Below, piece by piece: positions 53,394 through 61,882 of a stretch of DNA of 64,000 nucleotides. Each line of letters opens with the position of its first letter. The stretch's first letter is position 1. The notes under the pieces are model-generated. The model was not told the DNA's origin and did no database searches. It saw only the letters and a list, made by a program, of their open reading frames with translations. Where the stretch lies: assembly GCF_049943955.1 (NCBI RefSeq), contig NZ_JBNFTW010000001.1, positions 186,001 through 250,000 of the forward strand, in the 5' to 3' direction. The DNA comes from Desulfosporosinus sp049943955. GTDB lineage: Bacteria > Bacillota > Desulfitobacteriia > Desulfitobacteriales > Desulfitobacteriaceae. The position numbers and the translations under genes are program-made.

Positions 53394-53511
53394 GCTTTGT
53401 TTGTGGGGAAATACTCAGGTGCCTCGGTGGGTAATTTTTTACGCTGCGGTAGAAGGTGCTGAGCTAGTAAATTGTAAGGAAATTGTATTAAGTATAAAAT
53501 TTCCTACTGTC

Positions 53512-53541
53512 TTGTGCAATTTGCTCAGGGCATAGTATAAT
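53512..53541 (+). promoter_or_regulatory. probable sigma-A promoter of modABC
   Basis: TTGTGC (53512-53517), 18 bases, then TATAAT (53536-53541). It lies about 115 bases before modA. No riboswitch was recognised in this leader, in contrast to the second transporter operon. Confidence 0.45.
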
Positions 53542-53657
53542 GGCTTTAGTTAAGTTTTGTTAGTTTTAGATAGTTATAGTAATGTGTCGTTAGGAAATGG
53601 CCAAATACAAACTAACTTAAACAAACAAAATTAGTGTTACATAGAGGGGGAGTAAAT

Positions 53658-54476
53658 GTGAAAAAGATCGTTTTATTGGTATCCAGTCTGCTCTTGATTT
53701 TCACTTTAGTGGGTTGCGGCACAGGAAATACTGCCCAATCCTCAGAAAACACTGCAAACACTTCACAGACTCAAGCGAAACCCACTGAGATTATGATCGC
53801 TGCTGCCGCAAGTTTAAAAGATTCCTTGACGGAACTTCAAAGCGATTATACAAAAGTAAAACCTGATGTAAAACTTACCTTTAATTTTGCGGCTTCCGGT
53901 ACCCTTCAGCAGCAAATTGAACAAGGCGCTCCTGTGGACTTATTTATTTCTGCCGGAAAGAGTCAGATGGATGCCCTGGAGAAAAAGAATTTATTGCTTA
54001 AAGACAGCAGAATCAACTTACTGGGCAATGATTTAGTTCTCGTTGCTGGGAAAGATAACAGTAAGATTGCTTCCGTACAAGATTTGGCAAAAGCAGATGT
54101 TAGTCAGGTCAGTATCGGTACTCCTGAATCAGTGCCTGCAGGCAAATATGCCCAGGAATCTTTGAAGAACCTCAAACTTTGGGATGCTGTCCAGTCCAAA
54201 CTGGTCCAAGCCAAAGATGTGACCCAGGTCCTTAATTACGTTGAAACTGGGAATGCAGATGCAGGTTTTGTTTATCGCTCGGATGCTCAACAATCAAAGA
54301 AAGTAAAAGTTGTTGCCGTTGTTCCCGATAACACTCACACTCCCATCGTTTACCCGGCAGCTATCATTGCCGCAACGAAAAATCAGCAAGCTACTCAAGA
54401 TTTCTTCAAATACTTACAAAGTGCCGATGCTCAAAAGGTTTTTCAAAACTATGGATTTAAAACTTTAGCAAAATAA
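53658..54476 (+). CDS. modA: molybdate ABC transporter substrate-binding lipoprotein ModA, 272 aa
   Basis: Lipoprotein signal with lipobox LVGCGTG. The mature part has the ModA signature AAASLKDSLTELQSDY, then FNFAASGTLQQQIEQGAPVDLFISA and the late YVETGNADAGFVYRSDA. It binds molybdate or tungstate outside the membrane. The GTG at 53658 follows GAGGGGGAG; the in-frame codons upstream are not needed. It heads modA-B-C, 20 bases before modB. Confidence 0.94.
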   Translation: MKKIVLLVSSLLLIFTLVGCGTGNTAQSSENTANTSQTQAKPTEIMIAAAASLKDSLTELQSDYTKVKPDVKLTFNFAASGTLQQQIEQGAPVDLFISAGKSQMDALEKKNLLLKDSRINLLGNDLVLVAGKDNSKIASVQDLAKADVSQVSIGTPESVPAGKYAQESLKNLKLWDAVQSKLVQAKDVTQVLNYVETGNADAGFVYRSDAQQSKKVKVVAVVPDNTHTPIVYPAAIIAATKNQQATQDFFKYLQSADAQKVFQNYGFKTLAK

Positions 54477-54496
54477 TTGATAGCCGGGTGAGTCCT

Positions 54497-55189
54497 ATGG
54501 ATTTTAGTTTTGTGCCGATTATATTATCTCTGAAGGTAGCTTTGGCAGCTGTTATCATTGTCACCTGTTTTTCCATTCCCATAGCAGGACTCATGGCACG
54601 GCGGGAGTTCTGGGGCAAAGATGTTGTGGAGTCAATTATTACCTTACCCTTAGTACTCCCGCCTTCCGTTATCGGTTTTATGCTGCTGGTTGTTTTCGGG
54701 AAGAACGGTCCCTTAGGCGTGTTTCTTGAACAGTTCTTTCATACTAGAGTTGTTTTTACCATAGAAGGAGCGGTGATCGCGGCAGTTGTGGTTTCCTTTC
54801 CTTTAATGTACCAATCTGTAAGGGTTGCCATGGAAAATGTTGACCAAAACCTGGAGAAGGCTGCCCGCACCTTAGGGGCGAGGGAAGTAAGGGTGTTTTT
54901 AACTATTACTTTGCCGCTGGCCTGGAATGGCATTATTGCCGGTTTGGTTCTGGCCTTCGCCCGGTCACTGGGGGAATTCGGGGCGACCTTGATGATCGCC
55001 GGCAATATCCCCGGCAGAACTCAAACCATGCCTCTGGCTATCTATTTTGCCAATGAATCGGGGGATATGCGTACGGCGAGTATCTTGGTTATTCTCATGA
55101 CTGCCTTTAGCTTTCTGGTGATTTATGGCTTGAATCGCTGGGGAAAAGGAAAACGACGAGATGCGCGGGGAGGCGGGACAAATGCTTAA
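54497..55189 (+). CDS. modB: molybdate ABC transporter permease ModB, 230 aa
   Basis: Five or six helices, with ITLPLVLPPSVIGFMLL and FGKNGPLGVFL typical of ModB, and the ATPase contact EKAARTLGAREVRVFLTITLPLA followed by FARSLGEFGATLMIAGNIPG. The ATG at 54497 is preferred over a GTG three codons upstream. It overlaps modC by eight bases. Confidence 0.95.
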   Translation: MDFSFVPIILSLKVALAAVIIVTCFSIPIAGLMARREFWGKDVVESIITLPLVLPPSVIGFMLLVVFGKNGPLGVFLEQFFHTRVVFTIEGAVIAAVVVSFPLMYQSVRVAMENVDQNLEKAARTLGAREVRVFLTITLPLAWNGIIAGLVLAFARSLGEFGATLMIAGNIPGRTQTMPLAIYFANESGDMRTASILVILMTAFSFLVIYGLNRWGKGKRRDARGGGTNA

Positions 55190-55883
55190 GGCTCATTTTA
55201 AGAAGAAATTACCCTCCTTTGAGCTGGAGGTTGATGTTTCCATCAGTAATGGTATTCTCGCTCTCGTCGGGCATTCCGGTGCCGGCAAGACGACAATTCT
55301 GCAATGTGTGGCAGGCCTTCAGACCCCATCTTGGGGTGAAATCGCAATTTCCAATAAGACAGTCTTCTCTTCCGAATTAGGGACAAATGTTCCTATTCGT
55401 AAACGGCGTATCGGGTATCTCTTTCAAGATTATGCTTTATTTCCCCATATGACGGTTGAGAAAAACGTCCTGTATGGCAAGCCGAAAAAAGGGAGTGCTT
55501 CCGAAAAAGTCCTTACCGCCGGAGATGTGCTGGAGATGCTCAAAATTGGACATCTGCGGAATCGCTATCCTAGTCAGATTTCAGGGGGAGAGAAACAGAG
55601 AGTTGCCCTTGCTCGGGCTTTAATGACGGAACCGGAATTATTGCTGCTCGATGAACCTCTCTCGGCTCTTGATCAAAACACCCGCAGCACCCTCCAACAA
55701 GAGCTGCTTAAGCTCCAAGCACAATGGAAGATTCCTTTTGTTCTCGTGACCCATGACCTTCAGGAAGCCGAAATGTTGGGCAATCAGATCATTAAAATTG
55801 ATCATGGGCAACAGGAGATAATCAAGGAACAGGAAGAACAGGGAAAACTGGAACTAGTCAGGGGACTTAATAATGCCCGATGA
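55182..55883 (+). CDS. modC: molybdate ABC transporter ATPase ModC (short form), 233 aa
   Basis: Walker A GHSGAGKTT, signature QISGGEKQRVALARALM, Walker B LLLLDEPLSALD and the His switch VTHDLQEAE. It ends after the ATPase domain and lacks the molybdate-binding MOP domain of classical ModC, so it cannot sense molybdate in trans. The ATG at 55182 follows GGGGAGG within the end of modB. Start codons further upstream are in the overlap. Confidence 0.93.
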   Translation: MLKAHFKKKLPSFELEVDVSISNGILALVGHSGAGKTTILQCVAGLQTPSWGEIAISNKTVFSSELGTNVPIRKRRIGYLFQDYALFPHMTVEKNVLYGKPKKGSASEKVLTAGDVLEMLKIGHLRNRYPSQISGGEKQRVALARALMTEPELLLLDEPLSALDQNTRSTLQQELLKLQAQWKIPFVLVTHDLQEAEMLGNQIIKIDHGQQEIIKEQEEQGKLELVRGLNNAR

Positions 55884-55989
55884 GCGGATCTATCGTTTCT
55901 CAATATTATGTGCATGATTATAATGTGAAATTATTATGATGGGCATAGGGGGAGAAAATCCTCAGATGATGTTTCCGAAAATTTAATAA

Positions 55990-56090
55990 TGTATCTCCGA
56001 GCCAGAAGGACCTAAAGAGCAAATGAGTGCATCCAAGGTCGCTGGACAGGATTTTTGATCCTCAGGGTGTCTCTGGAAACGGGTACGCCT
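55990..56090 (+). promoter_or_regulatory. probable Moco (molybdenum cofactor) riboswitch
   Basis: The leader shows CTCCGAGCCAG, GGACCT and AAAGAGCAAATGAGTGC, a nested helix (CCAG..GGACCT / AGGTC.CTGG), a hairpin AGGAT / ATCCT, and a GGTGT / ACGCC stem closed by CTGGAAACGG with a GNRA-type loop. This matches my memory of the Moco RNA motif, which controls Mo transport, Moco synthesis and Moco enzymes; the tungsten-cofactor variant lacks one stem. A terminator follows, and the transporter genes modB-C-A come next. A covariance-model search was not possible here. Confidence 0.7.
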
Positions 56091-56138
56091 TCACGTTTTG
56101 AAAAGGAGCAGCACGGAATACCGGTTGAATATCGGTTT

Positions 56139-56174
56139 AATAATGGCTCCCTTTTTAGGGAGCCATTATTTTGC
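56139..56174 (+). terminator. terminator downstream of the riboswitch
   Basis: AATAATGGCTCCCT (56139-56152) and AGGGAGCCATTATT (56157-56170) form a perfect 14-bp stem followed by TTG and the next leader part. It lies between the aptamer and modB2 and would be the expression platform if the riboswitch acts at transcription. Confidence 0.85.
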
Positions 56175-56307
56175 TCAGACATATGTCGCGAACGGCACCT
56201 TTCTTTGAGCATCAGTGCAGCTAATCCCCGAAGACACTGTCTCCGTACCTGTTAGTCAAAAGTTTTTTTTAATGATAACCTTTAACGAAAAGGGAAAGGA
56301 GGATATT

Positions 56308-57009
56308 TTGTTTAGCTTTATAAGCGAAATGGATTTTTCACCATTATTGATTTCTCTCAGGGCGGCAACTTTGGCTACCCTTGTGACCTTCTTTTTCGGC
56401 CTGGCGGCTGCAAATTTTGTCTCAGTTTATCGGGGGAAATTTAAGGGGGTGATTGACGGCCTTCTTACCTTGCCTCTGGTTCTGCCTCCAACCGTCGTTG
56501 GATTTTTACTGCTTTTAGTTTTTGGCAGGAATGGTCCTCTGGGTAAATTTCTGCTGGGCCTTGGAATGACGGTCATCTTTTCCTGGCCGGCCACAGTTAT
56601 TGCAGCTTCTGTTGTGGCATTTCCTTTAATGTATCGAACTGTGCGCAGTGCTTTTGAGCAAATTGACCCTACCCTTATTTATGCCGCTCGTACTTTGGGT
56701 GTCTCGGAATGGAAAATATTTTGGAGGATAACCATTCCTTTGGCCTGGCCGGGGGTAGCCGCCGGGACAGTATTAGCTTTCGCCAGGGCCTTAGGTGACT
56801 TTGGCGCTACTCTGATGATCGGCGGCAATATTCCGGGAGAAACACTGACGATCCCTGCGGCTATCTTTTTTGCCGCCGAAGGAGGAGATATGGAAAAGGC
56901 TCTGTTATGGGTGATCCTGATTTTTATTATTTCGTTGATCGTCATGACGTTAATGAATTATTGGTCAGACTTCCAGCGCAAGACTATTGTTGCAGGCGGC
57001 AGAGAATAA
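56308..57009 (+). CDS. modB: molybdate-type ABC permease ModB, second system, 233 aa
   Basis: Shares with the first ModB TLPLVLPPTVVGFLLLLVFG, FPLMYRTVRSAFEQ, and the ATPase contact YAARTLGVSEWKIFWRITIP, FARALGDFGATLMIGGNIPG. The start is a TTG at 56308 five bases after AAAGGAGG; codons before this are leader. It is first in a B-C-A operon, with the riboswitch ahead, whereas system one is A-B-C. Whether it carries molybdate, tungstate or both is not clear from sequence. Confidence 0.93.
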   Translation: MFSFISEMDFSPLLISLRAATLATLVTFFFGLAAANFVSVYRGKFKGVIDGLLTLPLVLPPTVVGFLLLLVFGRNGPLGKFLLGLGMTVIFSWPATVIAASVVAFPLMYRTVRSAFEQIDPTLIYAARTLGVSEWKIFWRITIPLAWPGVAAGTVLAFARALGDFGATLMIGGNIPGETLTIPAAIFFAAEGGDMEKALLWVILIFIISLIVMTLMNYWSDFQRKTIVAGGRE

Positions 57010-57010
57010 G

Positions 57011-58072
57011 ATGGGATTGATTGTTGATATCCGCAAAGAATTAGCGGGTTTTGAACTCAAGGTTAACTTTGAAACTCAGGGAGAGGTTTTAGGCCTTTTG
57101 GGGGCTTCAGGTTCAGGCAAAAGCATGACGTTACGCTGTATTGCCGGTATAGAATCTCCTGATGAGGGGCGAATTGTCCTCAATGGCCGCGTTTTGTTTG
57201 ATTCTCAAAAAGGCATTAATCTGCCTTGCCGGCGCAGGAAAGTCGGCTATGTCTTTCAAAATTACGCCTTGTTTCCTCATCTGACGGTGGAAGAAAATAT
57301 TGGCTTCGGAATTGGGAAGCGGAAGCGGGAAGATCGTTTGGCGATCATTAAGGAAATGGTTAAGATGATAAAGTTGGAGGGCTTAGAAAAGAGATACCCC
57401 AGCCAGCTCTCAGGAGGCCAACAGCAGCGAGTTGCCCTGGCCAGGGCCTTGGGGGCAAAGCCTGAAGCCTTGCTTTTAGATGAACCCTTTTCAGCTCTGG
57501 ATGATTATCTGAGAAACCACATGGTCAAACAATTAACGGAGACTTTGGCCGGGTATTCTGGGGCAACTTTGTTTGTGAGCCATAATATGGAGGAAGTCTA
57601 TCGGGTATGCCAACGTTTGATTCTCTTGGCACGAGGGAAAATCGAAGGGAAAGGAGGGACGGAGGAGGTATTTAAAGCTCCCTCGTCGCTGGCGGCGGCC
57701 CAATTAACGGGGTGCAAAAATATTTCTCCTGCCAATTACATATCGCCTTTTAAGCTGGAAGCCCTAGCTTGGGGCATTACCTTGAACACTAATATTCAGC
57801 TCTCACGACAAGTTGCCCATGTAGGTGTTCGTGCCCATTTGATCGGAACTGCCGCCGGGGAAATGAGGGATAACGTATTTCACTGCCGGCTTAATTCGAT
57901 AAGCGAAGGGCCTGCCAGAATATCGGTTTATCTGGCGGTAGAACAAGATCATTGGAGGCAGGGCAGCCAGCTGCTGGAATGGGAAATGACTCCGCAAATG
58001 TGGCGGGCAATGAAAGATCAGCCGCAGCCCTGGAGTTTACGAATTGCCCCCGAAGACCTGATTATTTTCTGA
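57011..58072 (+). CDS. modC: molybdate-type ABC ATPase ModC, second system, 353 aa
   Basis: Walker A GASGSGKSMTLR, LSGGQQQRVALARAL, LLLDEPFSALDDYLR and SHNMEEVYRV, then a C-terminal extension of about 130 residues ending in a beta-rich region (VAHVGVRAHLIG, WSLRIAPEDLIIF) that looks like a TOBE/MOP-type domain. The first system's ATPase lacks this extension. The ATG at 57011 starts two bases after the modB stop; an upstream in-frame ATG (56987) would overlap it. Confidence 0.93.
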   Translation: MGLIVDIRKELAGFELKVNFETQGEVLGLLGASGSGKSMTLRCIAGIESPDEGRIVLNGRVLFDSQKGINLPCRRRKVGYVFQNYALFPHLTVEENIGFGIGKRKREDRLAIIKEMVKMIKLEGLEKRYPSQLSGGQQQRVALARALGAKPEALLLDEPFSALDDYLRNHMVKQLTETLAGYSGATLFVSHNMEEVYRVCQRLILLARGKIEGKGGTEEVFKAPSSLAAAQLTGCKNISPANYISPFKLEALAWGITLNTNIQLSRQVAHVGVRAHLIGTAAGEMRDNVFHCRLNSISEGPARISVYLAVEQDHWRQGSQLLEWEMTPQMWRAMKDQPQPWSLRIAPEDLIIF

Positions 58073-58111
58073 ATATTCCTTTGATTTTAAAAAGAGAGGG
58101 AGGAAAATAAG

Positions 58112-58957
58112 ATGTTTTCCGGAATTAAGAACCCAAAAGGAAATCGAGTAATCTTAGGAGTGCTTAGCTGCATTATTCTGCTCCTGTTAGTATCCGTCTC
58201 CGGGTGTGCAAGCAGTGTCAAGGATGCTTCAACTACAGCAGGCAGTGGTGCCGGCCAAAGCAAGCAAGTTAAACTTGTCATTTCTACAGCCCCTAGTCTA
58301 AAAGGTTCCTTTGATGAAATAAAAACTCTGTATGAGGCTAAAAATCCCCAAGTAGCCTTGACGTTTAATTACGGACCCTCTGGTTCACTGCAAAGTCAAA
58401 TCGAGCAAGGGGCAGACACGGACATTTATATTTCTCAGGGTAAGCCCCAGATGGATGCTCTGGAACAAAAAGGGCTTATTCAGAAAGATTCAAGGGTCAA
58501 TTTGTTAGGTGATGAACTGGTCTTAATTGTCAATAAGAATAATACTTCTATTAAAAGCTTTGCAGATTTAAGCAAGCCGGAGGTTAAGAAAATCGGCATC
58601 GGCGAAGCTAAAACTGTTCCGGCGGCTAAGACGACTCAGGAAACCCTAAAAAGTCTTAAATTGTGGGATAAATTACAACCTAAGATGGTCATTGGTAAAG
58701 ATTTGATGCAAATTATGGCCTACGTCGAAACGGGAAATGCTGATGCCGGCTTTGTCTGGGATACCATAGCTATCACTTCGGATAAGGTGAAGGTTGTAGC
58801 AACTGCACCCGCCGCTTCCCATTCTCCCATCGTCTTACCGGCCGCCATTGTTGCATCTTCTAAAAACAGCGAGGCAGCTGCCAAATTCTTAGCCTATTTA
58901 GAAAGTGATGAGGCTATGAAAATCTTCAACGAGCATGGTTTTGTCAAGGGAAAATAA
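58112..58957 (+). CDS. modA: molybdate-type substrate-binding lipoprotein ModA, second system, 281 aa
   Basis: A Lys/Asn-rich start, hydrophobic core (VILGVLSCIILLLLVSV) and lipobox VSGCAS. The ModA fold is evident (STAPSLKGSFDEIKTLYEA, FNYGPSGSLQSQIEQGAD, YVETGNADAGFVWDT) but the AAASL anion motif of system one reads STAPSL here, a change in the oxyanion pocket that may shift affinity towards tungstate or altered pH. GGGAGG precedes the ATG. It lies 40 bases after modC. Confidence 0.92.
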   Translation: MFSGIKNPKGNRVILGVLSCIILLLLVSVSGCASSVKDASTTAGSGAGQSKQVKLVISTAPSLKGSFDEIKTLYEAKNPQVALTFNYGPSGSLQSQIEQGADTDIYISQGKPQMDALEQKGLIQKDSRVNLLGDELVLIVNKNNTSIKSFADLSKPEVKKIGIGEAKTVPAAKTTQETLKSLKLWDKLQPKMVIGKDLMQIMAYVETGNADAGFVWDTIAITSDKVKVVATAPAASHSPIVLPAAIVASSKNSEAAAKFLAYLESDEAMKIFNEHGFVKGK

Positions 58958-58980
58958 TTGGAATCTCGAGGTGGATGAAA

Positions 58981-59829
58981 ATGCTTTATATTAGTGATGA
59001 AACGATTGAGCGTTGGCTCAAGGAAGATGTTCCCTATCTTGATTTAACAACGCAGTCTCTGGGTATTGGCGCCTTGAAGGGAAGAATAACGTTTAAAGCG
59101 AGAGAATTTACAGTGTTATCTGGAGTTGAGGAGGTATTGAGGATCTTTGCCAAGCTGGGGATCACGCCGGTTCGGTTCCTGCCTTCGGGAACCGTTGTTA
59201 ATAAGGGGGATGTCTTTATTGAAGCCGAAGGGTTATCCTCAAGCCTGCATATGGCTTGGAAAGTGTCGCTGAATATCCTTGAATATTCTTCAGGTATTGC
59301 CACCAGGACCAGGAAGATGGTGGATAAGATTCGAGCCGTGAATCCCAAGGCTGCTCTTTTGGCTACCCGCAAATCATTTCCGGGGACTAAAGAACTTTCA
59401 ATCAAGGCAATTATCGCCGGAGGTGCTTTACCTCATCGCTTAGGATTGTCGGAGACAATTTTGGTATTTAAGCAGCATATGGTTTTTCTCGGCGATGTTC
59501 ATGATTTAGCGCAAAGGGTAAAAGAAATTAAAGCCCAGGCCTGTGAGAAAAAATTTATCGTTGAGGTGGAAACCATTGAAGATGCACGTCTTCTGGCTGA
59601 AGCCGGCGTTGACGGATTGCAGTTCGATAAAATCCCTGCCGCGGAGCTAAAGACTATTGTGGAGCAAATCCGGCAGATTAATCCCCGGATTACTCTGCTG
59701 GGAGCGGGTGGTATTAATGAAGGAAATATTGAAGAGTACGCTCGTACGGGAATTAATGGTCTTGTAACCACTTCGGTGTATTTCGGAAAACCTTCTGATA
59801 TCGGAGTCACCATGGAAAAGATAATTTGA
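58981..59829 (+). CDS. modD: ModD, QPRTase-like pyrophosphorylase of mod operons, 282 aa
   Basis: Homologous to nicotinate-nucleotide (quinolinate) phosphoribosyltransferase: DVPYLDLTTQSLG at the start, then NILEYSSGIATRTRKMVD, ATRKSFPGTKELSIKAIIAG, VEVETIEDARLLAEAGVD and LGAGGINEGNIEEYA. ModD proteins sit in mod operons but their reaction is not settled. The ATG at 58981 is at a better distance from GAGGTGG than the one at 58975. NadC itself is separate elsewhere in such genomes. Confidence 0.92.
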   Translation: MLYISDETIERWLKEDVPYLDLTTQSLGIGALKGRITFKAREFTVLSGVEEVLRIFAKLGITPVRFLPSGTVVNKGDVFIEAEGLSSSLHMAWKVSLNILEYSSGIATRTRKMVDKIRAVNPKAALLATRKSFPGTKELSIKAIIAGGALPHRLGLSETILVFKQHMVFLGDVHDLAQRVKEIKAQACEKKFIVEVETIEDARLLAEAGVDGLQFDKIPAAELKTIVEQIRQINPRITLLGAGGINEGNIEEYARTGINGLVTTSVYFGKPSDIGVTMEKII

Positions 59830-59884
59830 GAACTTAAATGAGATGAGATTGGACCTTGGAGAATTTGAAAGGAGCGAGAAAGCC

Positions 59885-60814
59885 ATGGAATGGTTTACCT
59901 TAACGATTGACGGGCGGGAAGTCTGCGTTCCCAAAGGGACGACGGTACTCGAAGCCTGCCGTCTGAATCATATGCCGATTCCCACCTTGTGCCATAACCC
60001 GGAATTAACACCTTCCGGTTCCTGTCGTTTGTGTGTGGTTCAAATTGAAGGAATGCGCAATCTTCCCCCGGCATGTGCTACCCAAGTTACCCAGGGGATG
60101 AAGGTGGAAACTCAGACTCCCAAGGTAAGAAATGCCCGTAAAATGATTTTGGAATTGTTAGTTGCCAGTCACCCCTTGGATTGCATGACTTGTCAAAAGC
60201 TCGGCAGCTGTCTCCTGGCTAAGTATGCTTATGAATATGGTGTCAAAGGGAACGTCTTTCAGGGTGAAAAACACGACCTTCCCATTGACGACACTAATCC
60301 CTACATTTTAAGGGACTTGAATAAATGCATCCTCTGCGGGAAATGTATTGCCACTTGTGAGGCGGTCGCAGAGCGCAATGTGATCGGGTTCGCCTATCGG
60401 GGATTTAAGACTAAGGTCGCTACATTTATGGATACGGATTTGAAAGATTCTGCTTGTGTCTATTGTAACCGGTGTGTCTCTGTCTGCCCCGTGGGGGCTC
60501 TTATGGATAGGAGCATGATCGGTAAAGGCAGAGAGTGGGAATTAACAACAGAAGAAGTGACGTGTACGTTTTGTGAGTCAGGCTGCAAATTCAACCTTAA
60601 CTTTAAGAACGGTAACATGGTGGGAGTTACAGCCAAAACAGCCGCTGCGGGCCGCCCTCTTTGTCTGAAGGGTCGAATTGGTTCTGATTTAAGGTACAAT
60701 CCCGAGCGCACTGCAAGACCTTTTGTGAAACAGGACGGGGAATTTGTGCAGGTGACCTGGGGAGAATTCTTAGGCCTCGGCGATATTCTGGAAAAGCTTA
60801 ATTCTTTGGCCTAG
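59885..60814 (+). CDS. Fe-S protein like the N-terminal third of clostridial formate dehydrogenase / NuoG, 309 aa
   Basis: Order: [2Fe-2S] domain (about 1-80; PTLCHNPELTPSGSCRLC), NuoG His-Cys3 domain (HPLDCMTCQKLGSC), two [4Fe-4S] motifs (CILCGKCIATC, CVYCNRCVSVC) and the molybdopterin-enzyme Fe4S4 domain (CTFCESGC, RPLCLKGR). It then reads RPFVKQDGEFVQVTWGEFLG and stops after about 20 further residues, exactly where the molybdopterin catalytic domain should begin. So it is either a stand-alone electron-transfer subunit or a truncated FdhA. A shared 26-bp repeat starts three bases after its stop. AAAGGAGCGAG precedes the ATG. Its place after modD fits a molybdenum role. Confidence 0.88.
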   Translation: MEWFTLTIDGREVCVPKGTTVLEACRLNHMPIPTLCHNPELTPSGSCRLCVVQIEGMRNLPPACATQVTQGMKVETQTPKVRNARKMILELLVASHPLDCMTCQKLGSCLLAKYAYEYGVKGNVFQGEKHDLPIDDTNPYILRDLNKCILCGKCIATCEAVAERNVIGFAYRGFKTKVATFMDTDLKDSACVYCNRCVSVCPVGALMDRSMIGKGREWELTTEEVTCTFCESGCKFNLNFKNGNMVGVTAKTAAAGRPLCLKGRIGSDLRYNPERTARPFVKQDGEFVQVTWGEFLGLGDILEKLNSLA

Positions 60815-60816
60815 AG

Positions 60817-60842
60817 TTTAACCACGTTAGCAAGAAGTCCCC
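60817..60842. repeat. 26-bp repeat, second copy, at the end of the truncated Fe-S gene
   Basis: TTTAACCACGTTAGCAAG followed by AAGTCCCC is the reverse complement of 35333-35358 with one change (A for G). It begins three bases after the stop codon at 60814, which makes an insertion or deletion at this point a reasonable suspicion. Confidence 0.7.
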
Positions 60843-61298
60843 CTCCCTCAAATTCATTATGAATGGCTTTTCTCAGATAAAGCTAAGAGAAATTAGTCTT
60901 CCAAATAATAATTATGTAGATTCGTACTGGATAACTATCAAGACTAACGGGAACAGAAGGTTCGGAATGAATCTCTACAATAATGGCTGAATCACCATAT
61001 TTGACTATAACTCAACTAAGATTGCTGCTAAATCATATAGTATAACAAATAAGTTTGATCTAACGACTATTCGAGACTTATTTAAATAATAAATAAAGGA
61101 AACGATCATTTTCTCCAATTAGGAAAACGACCGCTTCCCCGGTAAGACAATTACGTAAAACTATGCTTCACTGCTAGAATGAACTCGAGTTACCATTCAT
61201 GTGACAGTGATTAATTGAACACCTACTGCTCTTAGCTTCGGAATCCGTAGATAGTTTGGCTCTTCTATATTGAAATGTTTCTATGGCTAAGATTATAG
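60843..61298. other. AT-rich intergenic region, no gene seen
   Basis: About 450 bases with many stops in all frames and no recognisable piece of the missing molybdopterin domain. No RNA gene or clear terminator was noted. It may be the remains of lost DNA next to the truncated gene. Confidence 0.45.
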
Positions 61299-61649
61299 TT
61301 ATTGTATGTTTCTGTTAAGCTCGTCGACTACTTCTCTCAAAGTTAATATGCCAAACATTGTTTTAGGAAACCCAGCCGTGGGAGCTACTAACATCATGGC
61401 ATGCTCAATTTCTTCTTTCGTACATCCTCCTGTTAATGCTTTGAGAATATGCGTTCTCAAAGCATAGGGGTATTGACATTCGGTGGACAAGGCGACTTTA
61501 ATTAACCAGCAAGTTTTTTGATCAAGGGGACCTGTTTCATGGACTAATTTGCCATAGGTCTCGTAAGCTTGATAGATTTGCTCGTGGTTGGCTGTAAAAT
61601 ACTTCAAATTTTCCTCAATGGCGTCCAGATTGTCAAAGTAATCGCCCAA
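61299..61649 (-). CDS. carboxymuconolactone decarboxylase (AhpD-like) family protein, 116 aa
   Basis: Small helical protein of the CMD family: GPLDQKTCWLIKVALSTECQ, then ALRTHILKALTGGCTKEEIEHAMMLVAPTAGF. In redox-active AhpD members the core is CxxC; here it reads CQYP, so only one cysteine remains, although the later TH is kept. The peroxidase/disulfide role is therefore doubtful. The start is a TTG after AGGGAGG. It is isolated on the minus strand. Confidence 0.9.
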   Translation of the reverse strand: MGDYFDNLDAIEENLKYFTANHEQIYQAYETYGKLVHETGPLDQKTCWLIKVALSTECQYPYALRTHILKALTGGCTKEEIEHAMMLVAPTAGFPKTMFGILTLREVVDELNRNIQ

Positions 61650-61882
61650 ACTATTTTCCTCCCTATAATATCTTATGGTTTTCTTTGAATATCTCGCTCC
61701 TCATAAGTTTAATGTTAATTTGGCAATAGATGGTCAAATTTATTCTCCTTGCAGCGATTTTTTACTGATGTCTTACACGATTCTTGCGGAGTTCCCTCAC
61801 TATCTGATATACTTTATGTTTAGGATGGATCAGCTGAAATTTTGAATTACTATTTCTGGATATAGAAATGAGGGGGAAGACC

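Noticed and set aside
60812..60814. Read-through of the Fe-S gene stop as selenocysteine
   Set aside because: The stop is TAG, not TGA, and the frame beyond it soon meets further stops without molybdopterin-domain motifs.
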